Below are positions 12,650 through 23,724 of a stretch of DNA of 64,000 nt, piece after piece (the first letter of the stretch is position 1; every line of letters starts with the position of its first letter). A program made the translations under genes and the position numbers. A model generated the notes under the pieces. The model saw only the letters and a list, made by a program, of their open reading frames with translations, was not told the DNA's origin and ran no database searches. Origin of the DNA: Phascolomyces articulosus (Eukaryota; Mucoromycota; Mucoromycetes; Mucorales; Lichtheimiaceae); contig JAIXMP010000051.1 of assembly GCA_025677815.1 (NCBI GenBank), positions 155,517-219,516 of the forward strand, in the 5' to 3' direction.

Positions 12650-15484
12650 ATGCCGATGGTGATGGATGCATACCGCGATCCTGAGATCGACGAGACTTCT
12701 ATTGAAAATGTATCTCGAGCAAAACTGACCAATACCAAAATGATCATGAAGACCTTTGTAACGGGTGCTTTAAAAGAGAAGGAACAGGTAATTTGCCGCA
12801 GCAAACAAATCCCCCAATTATTACTATTACTATTATCCTTTTAATTCCATGCCCTTTTTACTTTCCCCTGTTTTTCAATGGGGAAGAAGGAGCCATTCAT
12901 TACTATTATCATTACTAGCACCATCATTATTATTAGCATTATAAAAAGAAAAACCATTGCTTATATGATCTTAAAGGCATGCACTCGCACACTTTTTTTT
13001 TTTTTTCAAAAAAGATTCAACCGAAAATTTAAAAGCGATTTTGTTTCTGTGGGGATTATTTTTATTACAAAATGAATATTATTTCTTCTATTTTAGGGAA
13101 TGAAAAAAAAAAGTGGGAAGAAACTACTCATGAAGTTTATTATAAAAAAAAAAGAAGTGTGAAAAGGAATTGACGGAAAGGAAGTTATATGATTTATTTT
13201 TATGGCTCTGGCTTGCTGCTCCTTCTTCAACTCTCTTTTTTTCTTTACTTCTTTACATTCATAATATATACCCTATTTTTTTTATATATATATAAAATCT
13301 AACCAATCTATCTATTTTATCTATTTATTGATATTATCAAACATAAAAAAATAACAAATCCATCCTCATCCAAAAAAGGGAAATCCAAAACGTTATGATG
13401 AACTTGTCAGTTTACTGTTAACCGATCCCAATCATGTCAATGCACCTTCCACACTGAAGCTTTATCTATGGATTCAAATTCTGTCCGAAAATGTATCTCG
13501 CCTTGACAAGTCATGTGCCACATTGGTAGAAGCTATTTTGGATATTGACTGGGGTTTCCGAGAAACCAAATTTGCAGAAGTCTATGTAGCATTTTTGGAG
13601 CATCTTGTTACGGCCCATGCATTTTATGTCGTACCTGTATTACGTCAATTGGTGAAAGGATTCAGTTATCGTAAGTTAAAACGTTTGGATATATAAGTGA
13701 TTACAATGGGAGTGATGTAAAATAGGACGTATCCCTATTGTTATGAAAAGTAGAAAATAACCATCTTTTTTATGTATTAATTTATCAATAGGCCCTGTTG
13801 TACCTAGTTATGCAAAAGTAGCACGTTCTGAGGTGTATAAGCGAAATCATACAGCATTACAAAGTGTTTTGAAATTAATCCCTACCAGTGTCATGCCACT
13901 TTATGAAGCAATTGTTGCCTACATCCCCAAACAACGTGAAAATAGTGCTAGTCAAGCTGCCTATATTCGTAATATACTCGATCTTATCAACTATGTCCCT
14001 TACTTGCGAAAACAGGTGCTGATGTTATTAATTACTCATATGATACAATTTGATGTAAGTTTTTACTGTTTCACTTAGTTAGTGTTCTTATGGAATAAAT
14101 TATCGTTTGTTCAATGTTCTCACATGCTTCCATGGGTAATTGTATATAGGCACATATTCAAATTGAACTTGACGAATTACAAGAGGATGTAGAATTGCAA
14201 GAATTCAAATTAGATTTTGATGCAGATTATGCCTCGGATGATAGTGATGATGAATATGATTCTGACCAAGAGGATGTGGAGGACGATGATGAGTTTGATC
14301 CAGATGGATATCATAGTGACGACGAGACGGAAAAAAGAGATTCTGAAGAAAAAAGAAAACAAAAGATTGAATCGATGACACGAAAACTCGATGCTATGAT
14401 GTTATTATTATTACGTTACTTGTCCAATTTTGCAATGGAAGGGGCATCTCCTTCAGAACGCACTGACTTGTTCAATACATTAATTACGATTTTTGATTCG
14501 ACGGTAGTCAAGACATTGAAATCGCGATACACACAATTCTTGATTTTTTATTTTTGTTCGATCGACGTGAATGCGTATCCAGAACTTTTCTTGAATCATT
14601 TATTAGAACATATGATGGATTCAGCACGACCAGGTATTACACGTATTTCCTGTGCCATGTATGTCGCCTCTTATGTAGCACGTGCCAAGTTTTTGGATGT
14701 GAGTAGTATCCAACGATCCGTCAATGTGTTATCTGCTTGGTGCAACGATTATATGGATCACCACGAATTTCGTAATACACAGCCTGATGCGTCCAAATAC
14801 GATATGTTTTATGCAGCAATGCAGGCCATCATGTATATTTTTTGTTTCCGATGGCGTGAACTGATATCTGAAGAAGGTCTCGATGAACTTGTAGAAGAGT
14901 CAGCCGACATGGTCCACCACCAATCACAAACAAAGGCTAACAGTTTCCACAAAGGCAACCAGACTATTATGAAAGTTAGGGGAGAAGAGGACGCAACGGT
15001 GGAAACTGTACCCTTGATTACTATTGGTGCTCATGGTGATGTTACACGGAACTGGTGTGTTGGTTTGAAGAATTTACCGCGATTGATATCAAGTCGTTTG
15101 AACCCACTCAAGGTGTGCTCGGATCTTGTTGTCAACCAATTTGCTCATGTGGCACGTACAACGAATTTTATGTATGTGCACCCCATTATTCAACGAAACA
15201 AAAAGATTGTATTATCAGGCATGGGCCACAATACCAATTTACAGGCAGTCCAATCGTTTTTCCCCTTTGATCCATATAAACTCAAGACCAGTAGTCCATT
15301 TATTGACAATATTTACTCTGTATGGCGAGGTGATAATGATGAAGAGGATGATTATTCAAGTGATGATGATTCCAGTGAGGATGGCGATGATGAAAGTAGC
15401 AGCAGTAGTAGTGAGGATGAAGAGATAATGACAGGTATGTCTGCCATGAGTATCAGCCCAGCACATCCTCATTTACTGTTATAA
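12650..15484 (+). CDS. RRN3: RNA polymerase I-specific transcription initiation factor Rrn3 (TIF-IA)
   Basis: Rrn3 bridges Pol I to the core factor at the rDNA promoter and couples rRNA synthesis to growth signals. Exons 12650-12787, 13379-13670, 13792-14054 and 14150-15484 join in phase to give about 675 residues, close to the family size. Family landmarks are GNPKRYDELVSLLL, YVPYLRKQVLMLLI, MMLLLLRYLSNF, ARPGITRISCAMYVASYVARAKF, MQAIMYIFCFRW and the C-terminal LNPLKVCSDLVVNQFAHVA. Two Asp/Glu/Ser patches are present: a central one at roughly residues 250-290 (typical of Rrn3) and one near the C-terminus. The start is the first in-frame ATG (MPMVMDAYR). Intron 1 is 591 nt, much longer than the others. 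Confidence 0.92.
12788..13378 (+). other. Unusually long first intron of RRN3
   Basis: Donor GTAATT, acceptor AAAAAAG. The protein reads ...KEKEQ then GNPKRYDELV, as in other Rrn3 proteins, so no coding exon is missing. The intron is low-complexity T/A-rich DNA with no ORF worth reporting. Most introns in this gene and its neighbours are 50-130 nt. Confidence 0.65.
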
Positions 15485-15696
15485 ATTTTTCTCTTTATTT
15501 TTTTTTTTTCATTTTCATTCATTTCCTCCTCATCATCATCCAATTGAAGCATTTAAAAGCTCATTTATTGTAAAAAAAATACCATTTTTCTTGTTCCTTC
15601 ATATAATATGCATTATTATCACTTTTTTTTCTTTCATTTTCTTCATTCAACATATATACTTTTCTTCCCTTGATCCTATTTTTATTCATTTAATCG

Positions 15697-15715
15697 ACAC
15701 ACACACACACACACA
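15697..15715. repeat. (AC)n microsatellite in the convergent 3' region
   Basis: About nine AC units lie between the RRN3 stop (15484) and the stop of the convergent minus-strand gene (15865). The rest of that 380-bp interval is T/A-rich 3' UTR-like sequence. Confidence 0.8.
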
Positions 15716-15864
15716 ATTACCCAATTTCACATGAACTATTTTTATCTCTGTCTCTCTCTCAAAAACATAATAATCAATAATAATAAAAACAGAATACATT
15801 TTACAAATAATTGTTATTTTTGTTGTTGCTGTGTTGTTTAAGGAGAGAACAGAACTATGTTCCG

Positions 15865-16857
15865 TTAATAAGTGGAAGAAGAAGGTGGATGATGTACACT
15901 GTTTGAACTTGTACGCCAACCAATCGACGAAGGCTTTAATACAAGAGTAAGAATAAGTATTACAAGGACAGTAAGTATAAAAATGAAAAATGCATTGCGG
16001 GATCGCCGTTTCCATAGCAAATCGACAGCTTGACTACCAGGGTGGTGGCGTTGTGGTGGAACATGTAAAGCTCCAATAATCCATAAAGGAGGAAACAAGA
16101 ACCCAAATGCAAAATATAAAAATGAGCGTCTTCGTATTGGTTTTTTATCATTTTTTTTTGTATGTATCATGGTTGTTGCTATTGATTTCTTTTCCGCTTT
16201 ATTAATATCATTCCCATGATCGTGACTATCCATTACTACGCTTGAAGGATTCATAAGATGTGATGGAGCAGCAGTAGCAACAACAGCGATCGGAGGAAGA
16301 TGTGGAGGACTGTCAAAGTCCTGATCCTCGTTAATTTTTTCCTGCAAGCGCTCCTGCCAATTTCGGTGGGGTTCACGCTGATCCATTAATTTCCAAGTGT
16401 CATGACGATCAGTTAATCCTTGTTCACGTATTGTTTTTAAAAAGCCTAATCGTGCTTCATTGCGTTGATGCTTTGCAAAGGACTCAGAAGGACATGGCAA
16501 AATATCAATTTGATCTGGGCATGGCGCCTGTACTTTGACATAATCAATTCTTGGTAATGTAGGTGTTTCCGCGGGAGAAGGACCAGGTGAAACGTCTTTA
16601 CGTGGTGTCAAACGTCTTAGGTGTGTATATTGAGGATCAAACATGGCTTCCCATTCGTCTCGTTGTAATAATAATTGGTGCTGTTGTTGTTCTGTATTAG
16701 TGAGATGTGTAGTGGATTGACTGCTATTAGCACCCCCAGTTTCCACCATGGATGCTGATGATAATGTCATATTAGGTGTGGATGAGTTTGGAGTGAAAGG
16801 TGGTGGTGACATTTTGTTACTAATAATTGGAGTTGTACTAGGCTGGGTATCATCCAT
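15865..16857 (-). CDS. Uncharacterised fungal protein with two C-terminal membrane segments
   Basis: Single-exon reading of about 330 residues starting at MDDTQPS. The N-terminal half is Ser/Thr/Pro/Gln-rich and probably disordered. A middle charged segment contains FLKTIREQGLTDRHDTWKL. Two hydrophobic helices follow near the C-terminus: FLYFAFGFLFPPLWIIGAL and, after a short basic loop, AFFIFILTVLVILILTLVL, with basic residues (KKPIRRR, WKRRSR) before each. The F-G-F-L-F-P-P-L-W-I-I-G segment looks like a conserved motif, but I do not recognise the family. The open frame extends 5' to 16926; upstream TTTTTAG and ATATAG acceptors suggest a 5' UTR intron, so MDDTQ is the preferred start. Role unknown; probably an internal-membrane protein. 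Confidence 0.7.
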   Translation of the reverse strand: MDDTQPSTTPIISNKMSPPPFTPNSSTPNMTLSSASMVETGGANSSQSTTHLTNTEQQQHQLLLQRDEWEAMFDPQYTHLRRLTPRKDVSPGPSPAETPTLPRIDYVKVQAPCPDQIDILPCPSESFAKHQRNEARLGFLKTIREQGLTDRHDTWKLMDQREPHRNWQERLQEKINEDQDFDSPPHLPPIAVVATAAPSHLMNPSSVVMDSHDHGNDINKAEKKSIATTMIHTKKNDKKPIRRRSFLYFAFGFLFPPLWIIGALHVPPQRHHPGSQAVDLLWKRRSRNAFFIFILTVLVILILTLVLKPSSIGWRTSSNSVHHPPSSSTY

Positions 16858-17371
16858 GTAATCTCTATATGTTCTAAAAAGTAGTAAAAAACGGGAAGGA
16901 AGGGATATAACAAAAGAAAACAACATAAAAATGGAAAAATAAATTCTACGTAGTTATTCATCGATTGTTTGTTGAACGTTGTGTACATCCTTTCTGACGC
17001 AACGGAAATTTTTTTATACTATTGCTGTTACTGTTCCCGTATACCAGACGCTACTCGCTTTTAGAATACAAAAACCTTTATTTCGCGTTTTTCTTCCCTA
17101 CCAAAGAAGTAGTGTATGCATGTGAATATTTTATTTGTTCATTTGAATAATATATACCAATAAGATAGAGGGGAAAAGTAACCATTAATACAATTATTTT
17201 AGAATTAAATCTAGCCAATTGCCAACAAGTCCTCGGTTATATATTAAAACAGTTCATATTTAAAACATGTAAAAGACATAACACAAGTATCACTAAGTTC
17301 TTATTATTATTAGTAGCATATATGTCTATTTGCACTGTTGTCACTATTGTCTTATTAAAATTAAAATCTAT
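16858..17371. other. Intergenic spacer
   Basis: About 510 bp between two minus-strand genes. No supported ORF. It contains the 3' end of the uridylyltransferase transcript and presumably the promoter of the two-segment membrane protein gene. Confidence 0.6.
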
Positions 17372-18652
17372 CTACTGTTGATGCTGTTGCTTATAATGAA
17401 TTTCAGAACATGCTCGTAATTGATTCGCTGCTTGTTCAGGTGTAAGATCCTGCAACACAAACAAAAAAATGAAAGAATGAAAAAGAAAGTAGCATAAGTA
17501 CTATTAAAGATTAATATGATATACTTATTCATATTGAAAAAGAAAACATGCTATTACCCTCTGTGGCTCGGCAAGCATTTCAAACCTACATGGATGTTGA
17601 GTTATACATTAGTTTCTGGTTTTTTTTTTTTTTAAAAAAAACACTATCCATTCTTCCATATTATGCTTGTTGATCGCTTTCAACCAATGAAAAAGTTACC
17701 CAACAAGGAATTTTCGAATTGTGGCGCTGCGTAATAGCGGTGGATAAAAGTGAAAATGCAAGTGAGCATAATCATGGTTTTGACGAACCGGTGCTTGATG
17801 AATCCCCATCGAATAAGGAAACGGACATTGGAACAAATTGTCGTAGCGACATGTAATCCTTCTTAATGCATCTGCCAAATCATCAATTTGCCGTGATGAC
17901 AATTGAGGTAAACAAGTAACATGATCCTTTGGTAATAATAATACTTCAAATGGCCAAACGGCCCAAAAAGGTACGACACAAAGAAAAGTATCATTTTCAA
18001 CGACAATACGCGTTTGTTCCTTGATTTCTCGCTTAGCATAGTCACATAGCAAGCAATGGCCATGGTGTATTTCTCGATAGGCTATCAATGAATCGAATTC
18101 ACGCTGAGGTTCAACAGGAGTACGTTCCAAACACCAAAGCTGACCATGCGGATGTGGATTAGAACAACCCATAGCTTGACCTTTGTTTTCAAATATTTGA
18201 ACATATCGAATAAAATCCTTGCTTGCCATGTCACGATAGCATTTAATCCATTGATAAATGATTTTAACAATATCGTCTGTTGTCATTTCTGCCATGGTGA
18301 GATCGTGACGTGGTGAAAAACAAATCACATGGCATTCACCACGTACACCCTGGATACGAAGTAAATCATCTTGTTCATCATCACTGGTAGAGGAAGGTTG
18401 ATCATCTTGTACAGCAGCAAAATCATTCATAAAACAAAATGTAGATGTGTAATTTGGATTAATGTCACCATGGGCACGTTTATTACCCGGACATAAATAA
18501 CATTGAGAGTCATAATGGGGTCGATCTTCTTGATTTACTTTTTCTTTTTGTCCTTGCCATGGTCGTTGATTTCGATGTGGTGAGCATAAAATCCAAGCTC
18601 GGGTTAATGGGTTATATCTTCGATGAGAATGACTACTATAATCAAACGACAT
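17372..18652 (-). CDS. GAL7: Galactose-1-phosphate uridylyltransferase (Leloir pathway)
   Basis: Transfers UMP from UDP-glucose to galactose-1-phosphate through a uridylyl-histidine intermediate. Exons 18652-17700, 17585-17558 (28 nt) and 17449-17372 join in phase to about 352 residues, the normal family length. Landmarks are RYNPLTRAWILCSPHR at the N-terminus, the CYLCPGN metal-binding cysteine pair (~52-55), the active-site N-P-H-P-H-G-Q-L-W (~residue 165), and [33 protein letters not shown] in three successive pieces (metal and substrate histidines). The short middle exon supplies [10 protein letters not shown]; the last supplies DLTPEQAANQLR. No other galactose gene is adjacent, so no GAL cluster is seen here. 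Confidence 0.95.
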
Positions 18653-18870
18653 AATTATTTGTGTCGTTTGTCGTTTGTTGTTGTAAGCTAAGGTCTTTGT
18701 TGTATAATAATATAACCGTTTATCGTAAATTATATGATAATACGTAATAATAACGTTAAAAGGAAAAAGAAGAAAGAGCTAGAATAAATAAGCAATTTAT
18801 TTTTTGGGGTAAAGGAAAAAGAAAGGTCTTACATAAATAAAAGATCCATCTAAAGTAATAAAATTATTTA

Positions 18871-19075
18871 TGATTTGGCTCCTCCACACGCTTTCTAGGC
18901 TTATGTAAACGTAAGGGTTTCACAAAATAGGTTACACAGGGGCCACTCTCTTAACCTCCTTCTCTTTATGAATTATTGATTTCTACAACTGAGCTTGATT
19001 TTTTCACTTGTAGTGCCACAATATTTACATTTGGCCTGATGAGGGATTTGAGATGTGGCAGTTGTAATAAGTGAT
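18871..19075 (-). other. Cys-rich coding-like fragment, possibly a transposase tail
   Basis: On the minus strand one frame reads ATSQIPHQAKCKYCGTTSE then a Lys/Leu run and SCRNQ before a stop. The same frame beyond the stop gives PLCNLFCETL. A C-x2-C...C...L-C...C spacing resembles the Cys-rich C-terminus of piggyBac-type transposases, but no DDD core was found nearby. Weak evidence only. Confidence 0.2.
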
Positions 19076-20044
19076 ATTTGTATCCTTCAATCTTATAATA
19101 ACAATTAACAAGCCATCACGAAAATAAAAATAGACTGTAAATTTCGTTTTATTTGGCTATATTTTTTTTTGAAATAATTCTCCTTTGATAAACTACAAGC
19201 TCAAACTCGCATGCATACCTTTCTTGATCTTCACATCGAATCCGCACCAAAGAACATGATATATATTCAGATTATATACCGCCATTGTATAATTGTTAAC
19301 GTACAGTATTCAGTTATGTGTTATTTTTTAAAAAAAAACATTACCAAAACTTTCTCGTGCTGGTGATAGCGTGAATAACCATCCGTGTTTGACCCAACGA
19401 TCCCAAAAAGGACCGTAATGATCGACATTTCATCATAAAAACATTTATTGCAAAGTAAAGGTTGATTACCACCAGTAAAAGTGCCATCACACCTTTCCTG
19501 TTTGATTAACGAAGGTAGCGAAGGTTGACTTACTAATAACATCAGTTTTATTTAAGTATATACGTATCATTTTAATATCTGATGAGCTAAAACACCTTCA
19601 TGATTCAATTTAGTTTTCTGCCCATAGTATCATCGATCGAATGTTCTGATAAGGTCGTTTATTTCCAACGACAAAAATTCCTTGAAGGAAATCAATGTTT
19701 ATCTGGTAGCAGCATTCAATAGCTCTTAACTATAAATTCCTTATGTTTTGTATGTGTCTTGAACTATAAAACTGTGGAAGTATTTTATAATATGATGATG
19801 AGAGTAATGATTTTGGTTTTTTGGACAACAGAGCCAAAGTCTCAAGTAGTTCTCATTTACTACCCACTCACCTCTACATATCACAGCAATAAAGGGTGAT
19901 TGTCGTCGATTGTCGTGCGTATGTTCCGAAATACATATATGTTAAAAAACTAATATTTATAAAAGCTAATGGCTTATTACCGGTAAGTTTTTTTTATCTT
20001 TGGCATTAAATCCACCAAGAATAAATCATACCGTGTCCGTATGA

Positions 20045-20072
20045 TTGGATATACCAAATAAGGTATATCCAA
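20045..20072. repeat. Perfect 11-bp inverted repeat with 6-nt loop
   Basis: TTGGATATACC, loop AAATAA, then GGTATATCCAA. This can form an 11-bp hairpin. No gene end is adjacent. Confidence 0.85.
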
Positions 20073-20741
20073 GACAAAATGACAAAATAATAAAACAATC
20101 AGAAAGAAAAGATCTGTTAAGTCCATACTGATGGATGGAATAAAAAATTATAAAAGTTTTTCACTCATCATAAATCTTTGTCATTAACGCACACAACACC
20201 AAGTAATAATAAATAATTAGTCGCAAACCCATCATCGAAAAGTATAAAAGGACACCAATTTTATCATATAAAATTATCATCATCTTATAGTATTCTTATT
20301 ATTATTCAATAAACGTTTACCAGTTTCAACGTATTTTTTTTATTGTCTCATTTTCTACTATGATCTTTTATAATTTTCACAAATCACAAGTAAAATATGG
20401 GTGTTAATAAGTACATAAATAAATTTGATTGCATTTGTTTAAATGTTCGAATTTAATTTACCCATTATCTTTCTTTTTTGATTACTTAACAGTACGTGGT
20501 GATGTTTTTGTCTGATTTAATAATACATGGCGTTCAATTTCTGCACAAATAAAACAACCGGGCTCATTCACAAGGATATTATCTTTATCTTTGTAGTTCA
20601 CACATGGATTGGTCCATATTACTGAACAGCATGTTATTTGCTGAATATATGTAAAGATAGGCATATCAAAAAAAAAAGATACCAATCAAACAAACCCATT
20701 CTACCCCATGGATGTAATAAGTAGCTTATTCTTATGGCACC

Positions 20742-20873
20742 TCAATTATTTCGTTTTATGATCGGCGTTGATGCTGGTGCGGGTGATGATGGTAAAAAAG
20801 CTGAGTATCGCTCATTAGGAGAGCTTCCTATATAACGAGTGACCGATCCTATGGCTTCAGCTTCAAGTTGCTG
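20742..20873 (-). other. Possible orphan 3' exon
   Basis: After a TTATTTTAG acceptor an open frame of 43 codons reads QQLEAEAIGSVTRY, then Ser/Pro-rich sequence ending PIIKRNN and TGA. Composition is like real protein and unlike the surrounding A/T runs. The upstream exon was not found: the open frame before the nearby GTACGT donor does not connect in phase. Confidence 0.25.
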
Positions 20874-21343
20874 CTAAAATAATAAAAGCATACAAAGGCG
20901 TATATATCACTATTTATTTGCACGTACCCAACAAAGCTATATCTATCTGTTTCATTCCTATTGAATATAAAGTGCCAGGTAGTTTTATAGATATCCATAG
21001 CATTCAAAGAAATGTAAGTGTAACTTTTTAATACTTTTAAGTCCCTTTCAATACTTTTTTTTATTTGATTTAAGCTGGTTTTGAAGTGTGTAACCTTTTT
21101 CAAACCCACGGTCTTGAGGTATAGGGTATTGTATTCTTAAATACATGAATGTATAATTCGTGTCATATGTTTTTTTTTCATAATGTTGATATATATATCA
21201 CATATTTAATATGTTATAATAATAGTGTTATACTTGAATAAATTTATTCATGTATTATTTTCTTTAATCCTAACCATGCATACGATAAAAAAAGCCATTA
21301 GGATGGAATGCTACTATATCTATATAATAAATTATTGTTTGAT

Positions 21344-23724
21344 CTAGTTGACTCGTTTTTCGTATGACTTCCATAATTGCTCGCGCATCAAGAACTTTTG
21401 CGTTTTACCTATATAGCAAAATAAGATTGCATTAGTATGCAAAATATGAAACAGAGAAACGCGAAAATATCAAAATAAACATGTATCAACTTACCAGTGC
21501 TAATTTACGTGACAAATGTAAAATTAAAAATTGAATTAAGTTCTTAATAGCACAGCATGATCAAGCACGATAATAATAAAAGTAAGAGAGTGTTAGCTTA
21601 CCTTGTCTTCGGAATACTTTCAGTAAAGATCACCTTTGCGGGGCACTTGTAGCCAGCCAAGTTTTTTCTACAGTGATTAAGGATAGCATCGGCTGTTGTA
21701 CTTCGGCCTTCTCTTACTACGACAAAAGCAAATGGACGTTCACCCCATTTATCATCAGGACCAGCAATAATGGCACTAATACAGGAATGTCATATTTTGT
21801 TAAAAAACAGTTCTGTAATATCTTTTCCACAGTATGAACGCAAATAAATATACGGAACGTAACACTAACCATTCAGAAACTTCCTCCATACCAACAATTG
21901 TATTTTCAACTTCAATTGAGCTAATGTTTTCTCCACCAGACACAATCACATCTTTCGATCGATCAACAATTTCAATCACACCATCAGCATGTCTTACTGC
22001 AAGATCGCCAGTCCAGAAAACGCCAGCTCTAAAGCATTTTTTGGTTTCCTCTGGATCATTATAATACCCCATCATAGTGACATTTCCAACCAAACAAATT
22101 TCTCCTACTTGTTGCCCGTCCGCAGTAACGTCATTGGCAGTTTTTTGATCGAGTACACGCACTTCGTCCTGAGTAATAATATTGTATCCCTGACGTGCTA
22201 CCAGTCCCAGATGTTGATCCTCAGGATATTGCGAAAGTGATCCTCTATCATAAGTTAATACACAAGGACCGTATGTTTCTGTCTGTTTTTTTTAAAAAAA
22301 AAGTGCGATTTAGAATATCATGATATACCTTAACAAATTTCTGATCCCTTGCCAATCCATTCATTTATTAATTTTTATATTGTGTTACTTACTAAACCAT
22401 AAACCTGTGTAAGATAAATATTGAGATCATTCAGGCCACGGATGATTTTAGGGGCAAGAGGGGCTCCCCCGCTGAATGCCAAAAGGGTATAATCGAGTTG
22501 TACAGCGTCTTTATGATGACAGACCTCGTTTTGAACTGTTGGAGCACCGCAGTAATGGGTAACGCGTAGTTCCTTAATAAGTTTCCAAATATAGGTATAG
22601 TCCATCTTATTCAACATCACCTGGGTTGCTATGTTTTACAAAAACATAAGTTCCATCAAGTAAATTAGTTATATAAATATGCCCCTCATTTTCCCCATCA
22701 TATTTGACTATGTTACCTCCAGCAGCAACAAGTGCCCAAGGGAAATTCCAGCCATCTATCAAGAGGATTCCGTGAAAGTAATTTTTGGGTTAGTAAAAAA
22801 ATACAGATCGAAATCTAAATAAAGGCTTTTTTCTCTTTACTTACTGCAATGGAACATAGGAAGAGTCCACAGATAAACAGTTTCTGGTGAAAGATGGGCT
22901 TGGACACACATTCCTATTGCCATCATGTAGCATCCACGGTATGAGACCATAACACCTTTAGGTCTACCTGTCGATCCAGAGGTATAATTAATCGAAATCA
23001 GCGCATTTTCATCTGTTGTGAGTGGTAAGTCTTTCCATCCCAAAATTGTATTTGTATTTTGTAGAAGTTGCTCATAGGGACAGGGTGGATCGCCATTGTT
23101 TTGATAGTCCGCAACACGAATAATCTTCAAATTCCTTTGAACGGTGGGGGAAATGCGGGGAAATAGCTCGTCTTGGACAATCAATACTGATGCGCCTGAA
23201 TGTTTAATCACATAGTCAATCTCTGGTTGCGCCAAACGAGTATTGAGGGGTACCATGACAGCTGCAATAGATGGAATAGCATACATTGCTTCAAGAAAAG
23301 CCGGTACATTCTGGCAAAGGATTGCCACACGATCTCCTGGCTGCACAGCAAAATCGTGGAGTAGAAGGTTGGCAAGTCGTAAGGTTCGATCAGCAAGAGT
23401 TTCATAGTCAAACGAACGGTCACCATGTACGACAGCAGTCTTTTTACGGTATACCATTGCACTTCGTAGTAAGAAACGGACAGGGTCAAGTGGGGTAAGG
23501 TAAGGTACTTGGCCAGGTTTACGTTGGATGCGGTCTAAGAAGTATTTATAATTTTTCATACAAAGTAAGTTCCCTTTTGACAACGATTATGTATAATACA
23601 TATCCATTATTCATAAGCTTGATATTATATGCTTACATTTTTCGTGGTCAGGAGTATTGTTCTGTGGTGTTAAATGATTGGCAATAGACTGCACCCGTCC
23701 TTTTGCAACTACGGAGGAAGCCAT
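21344..23724 (-). CDS. AMP-forming acyl-CoA synthetase / acyl-activating enzyme
   Basis: ANL-superfamily enzyme that adenylates a carboxylic acid and makes its CoA thioester. Eight exons in phase: 23724-23637, 23573-22845, 22755-22717, 22628-22393, 22282-21870, 21775-21602, 21499-21495 (5 nt) and 21408-21344; about 582 residues. Motifs: AMP/P-loop signature YTSGSTGRPKGV, WNFPWA, the TETYG substrate-gate motif, FWTGD, DRSKDVIVSGGENIS and the C-terminal catalytic Lys motif P-K-T-S-T-G-K-T-Q-K. The start ATG (MASSVVAKG) precedes a short leader; no C-terminal peroxisomal tripeptide is present (ends KRVN). Length and motif wording fit the medium-chain/plant AAE-like group; the substrate is not determined. 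Confidence 0.92.
21495..21499 (-). other. 5-nt microexon (CACTG) of the acyl-CoA synthetase gene
   Basis: Flanked by acceptor AAATTAG and donor GTAAGT. The preceding exon ends ...AAG ACA AG and the next begins GT AAA ACG CAA AAG. Only inclusion of CACTG gives codons ACA AGC ACT GGT AAA ACG, i.e. the family-invariant P-K-T-S-T-G-K motif. Flanking introns are 102 and 86 nt. Confidence 0.85.

Larger units (their letters stand above)
18653..21343. other. 2.7 kb region without a confidently modelled gene
   Basis: AT-rich DNA between the uridylyltransferase start and the acyl-CoA synthetase stop. It contains three small items described separately: a Cys-rich coding-like stretch at about 18860-19060, a perfect hairpin at 20045-20072 and a plausible orphan exon at 20742-20873. 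The open frames at 19321-19542 and 20482-20685 (minus) have CxxC pairs but match no family I know. Confidence 0.5.

Noticed and set aside
17372..18652. GAL gene cluster
   Set aside because: No galactokinase, epimerase or transporter lies next to the uridylyltransferase.
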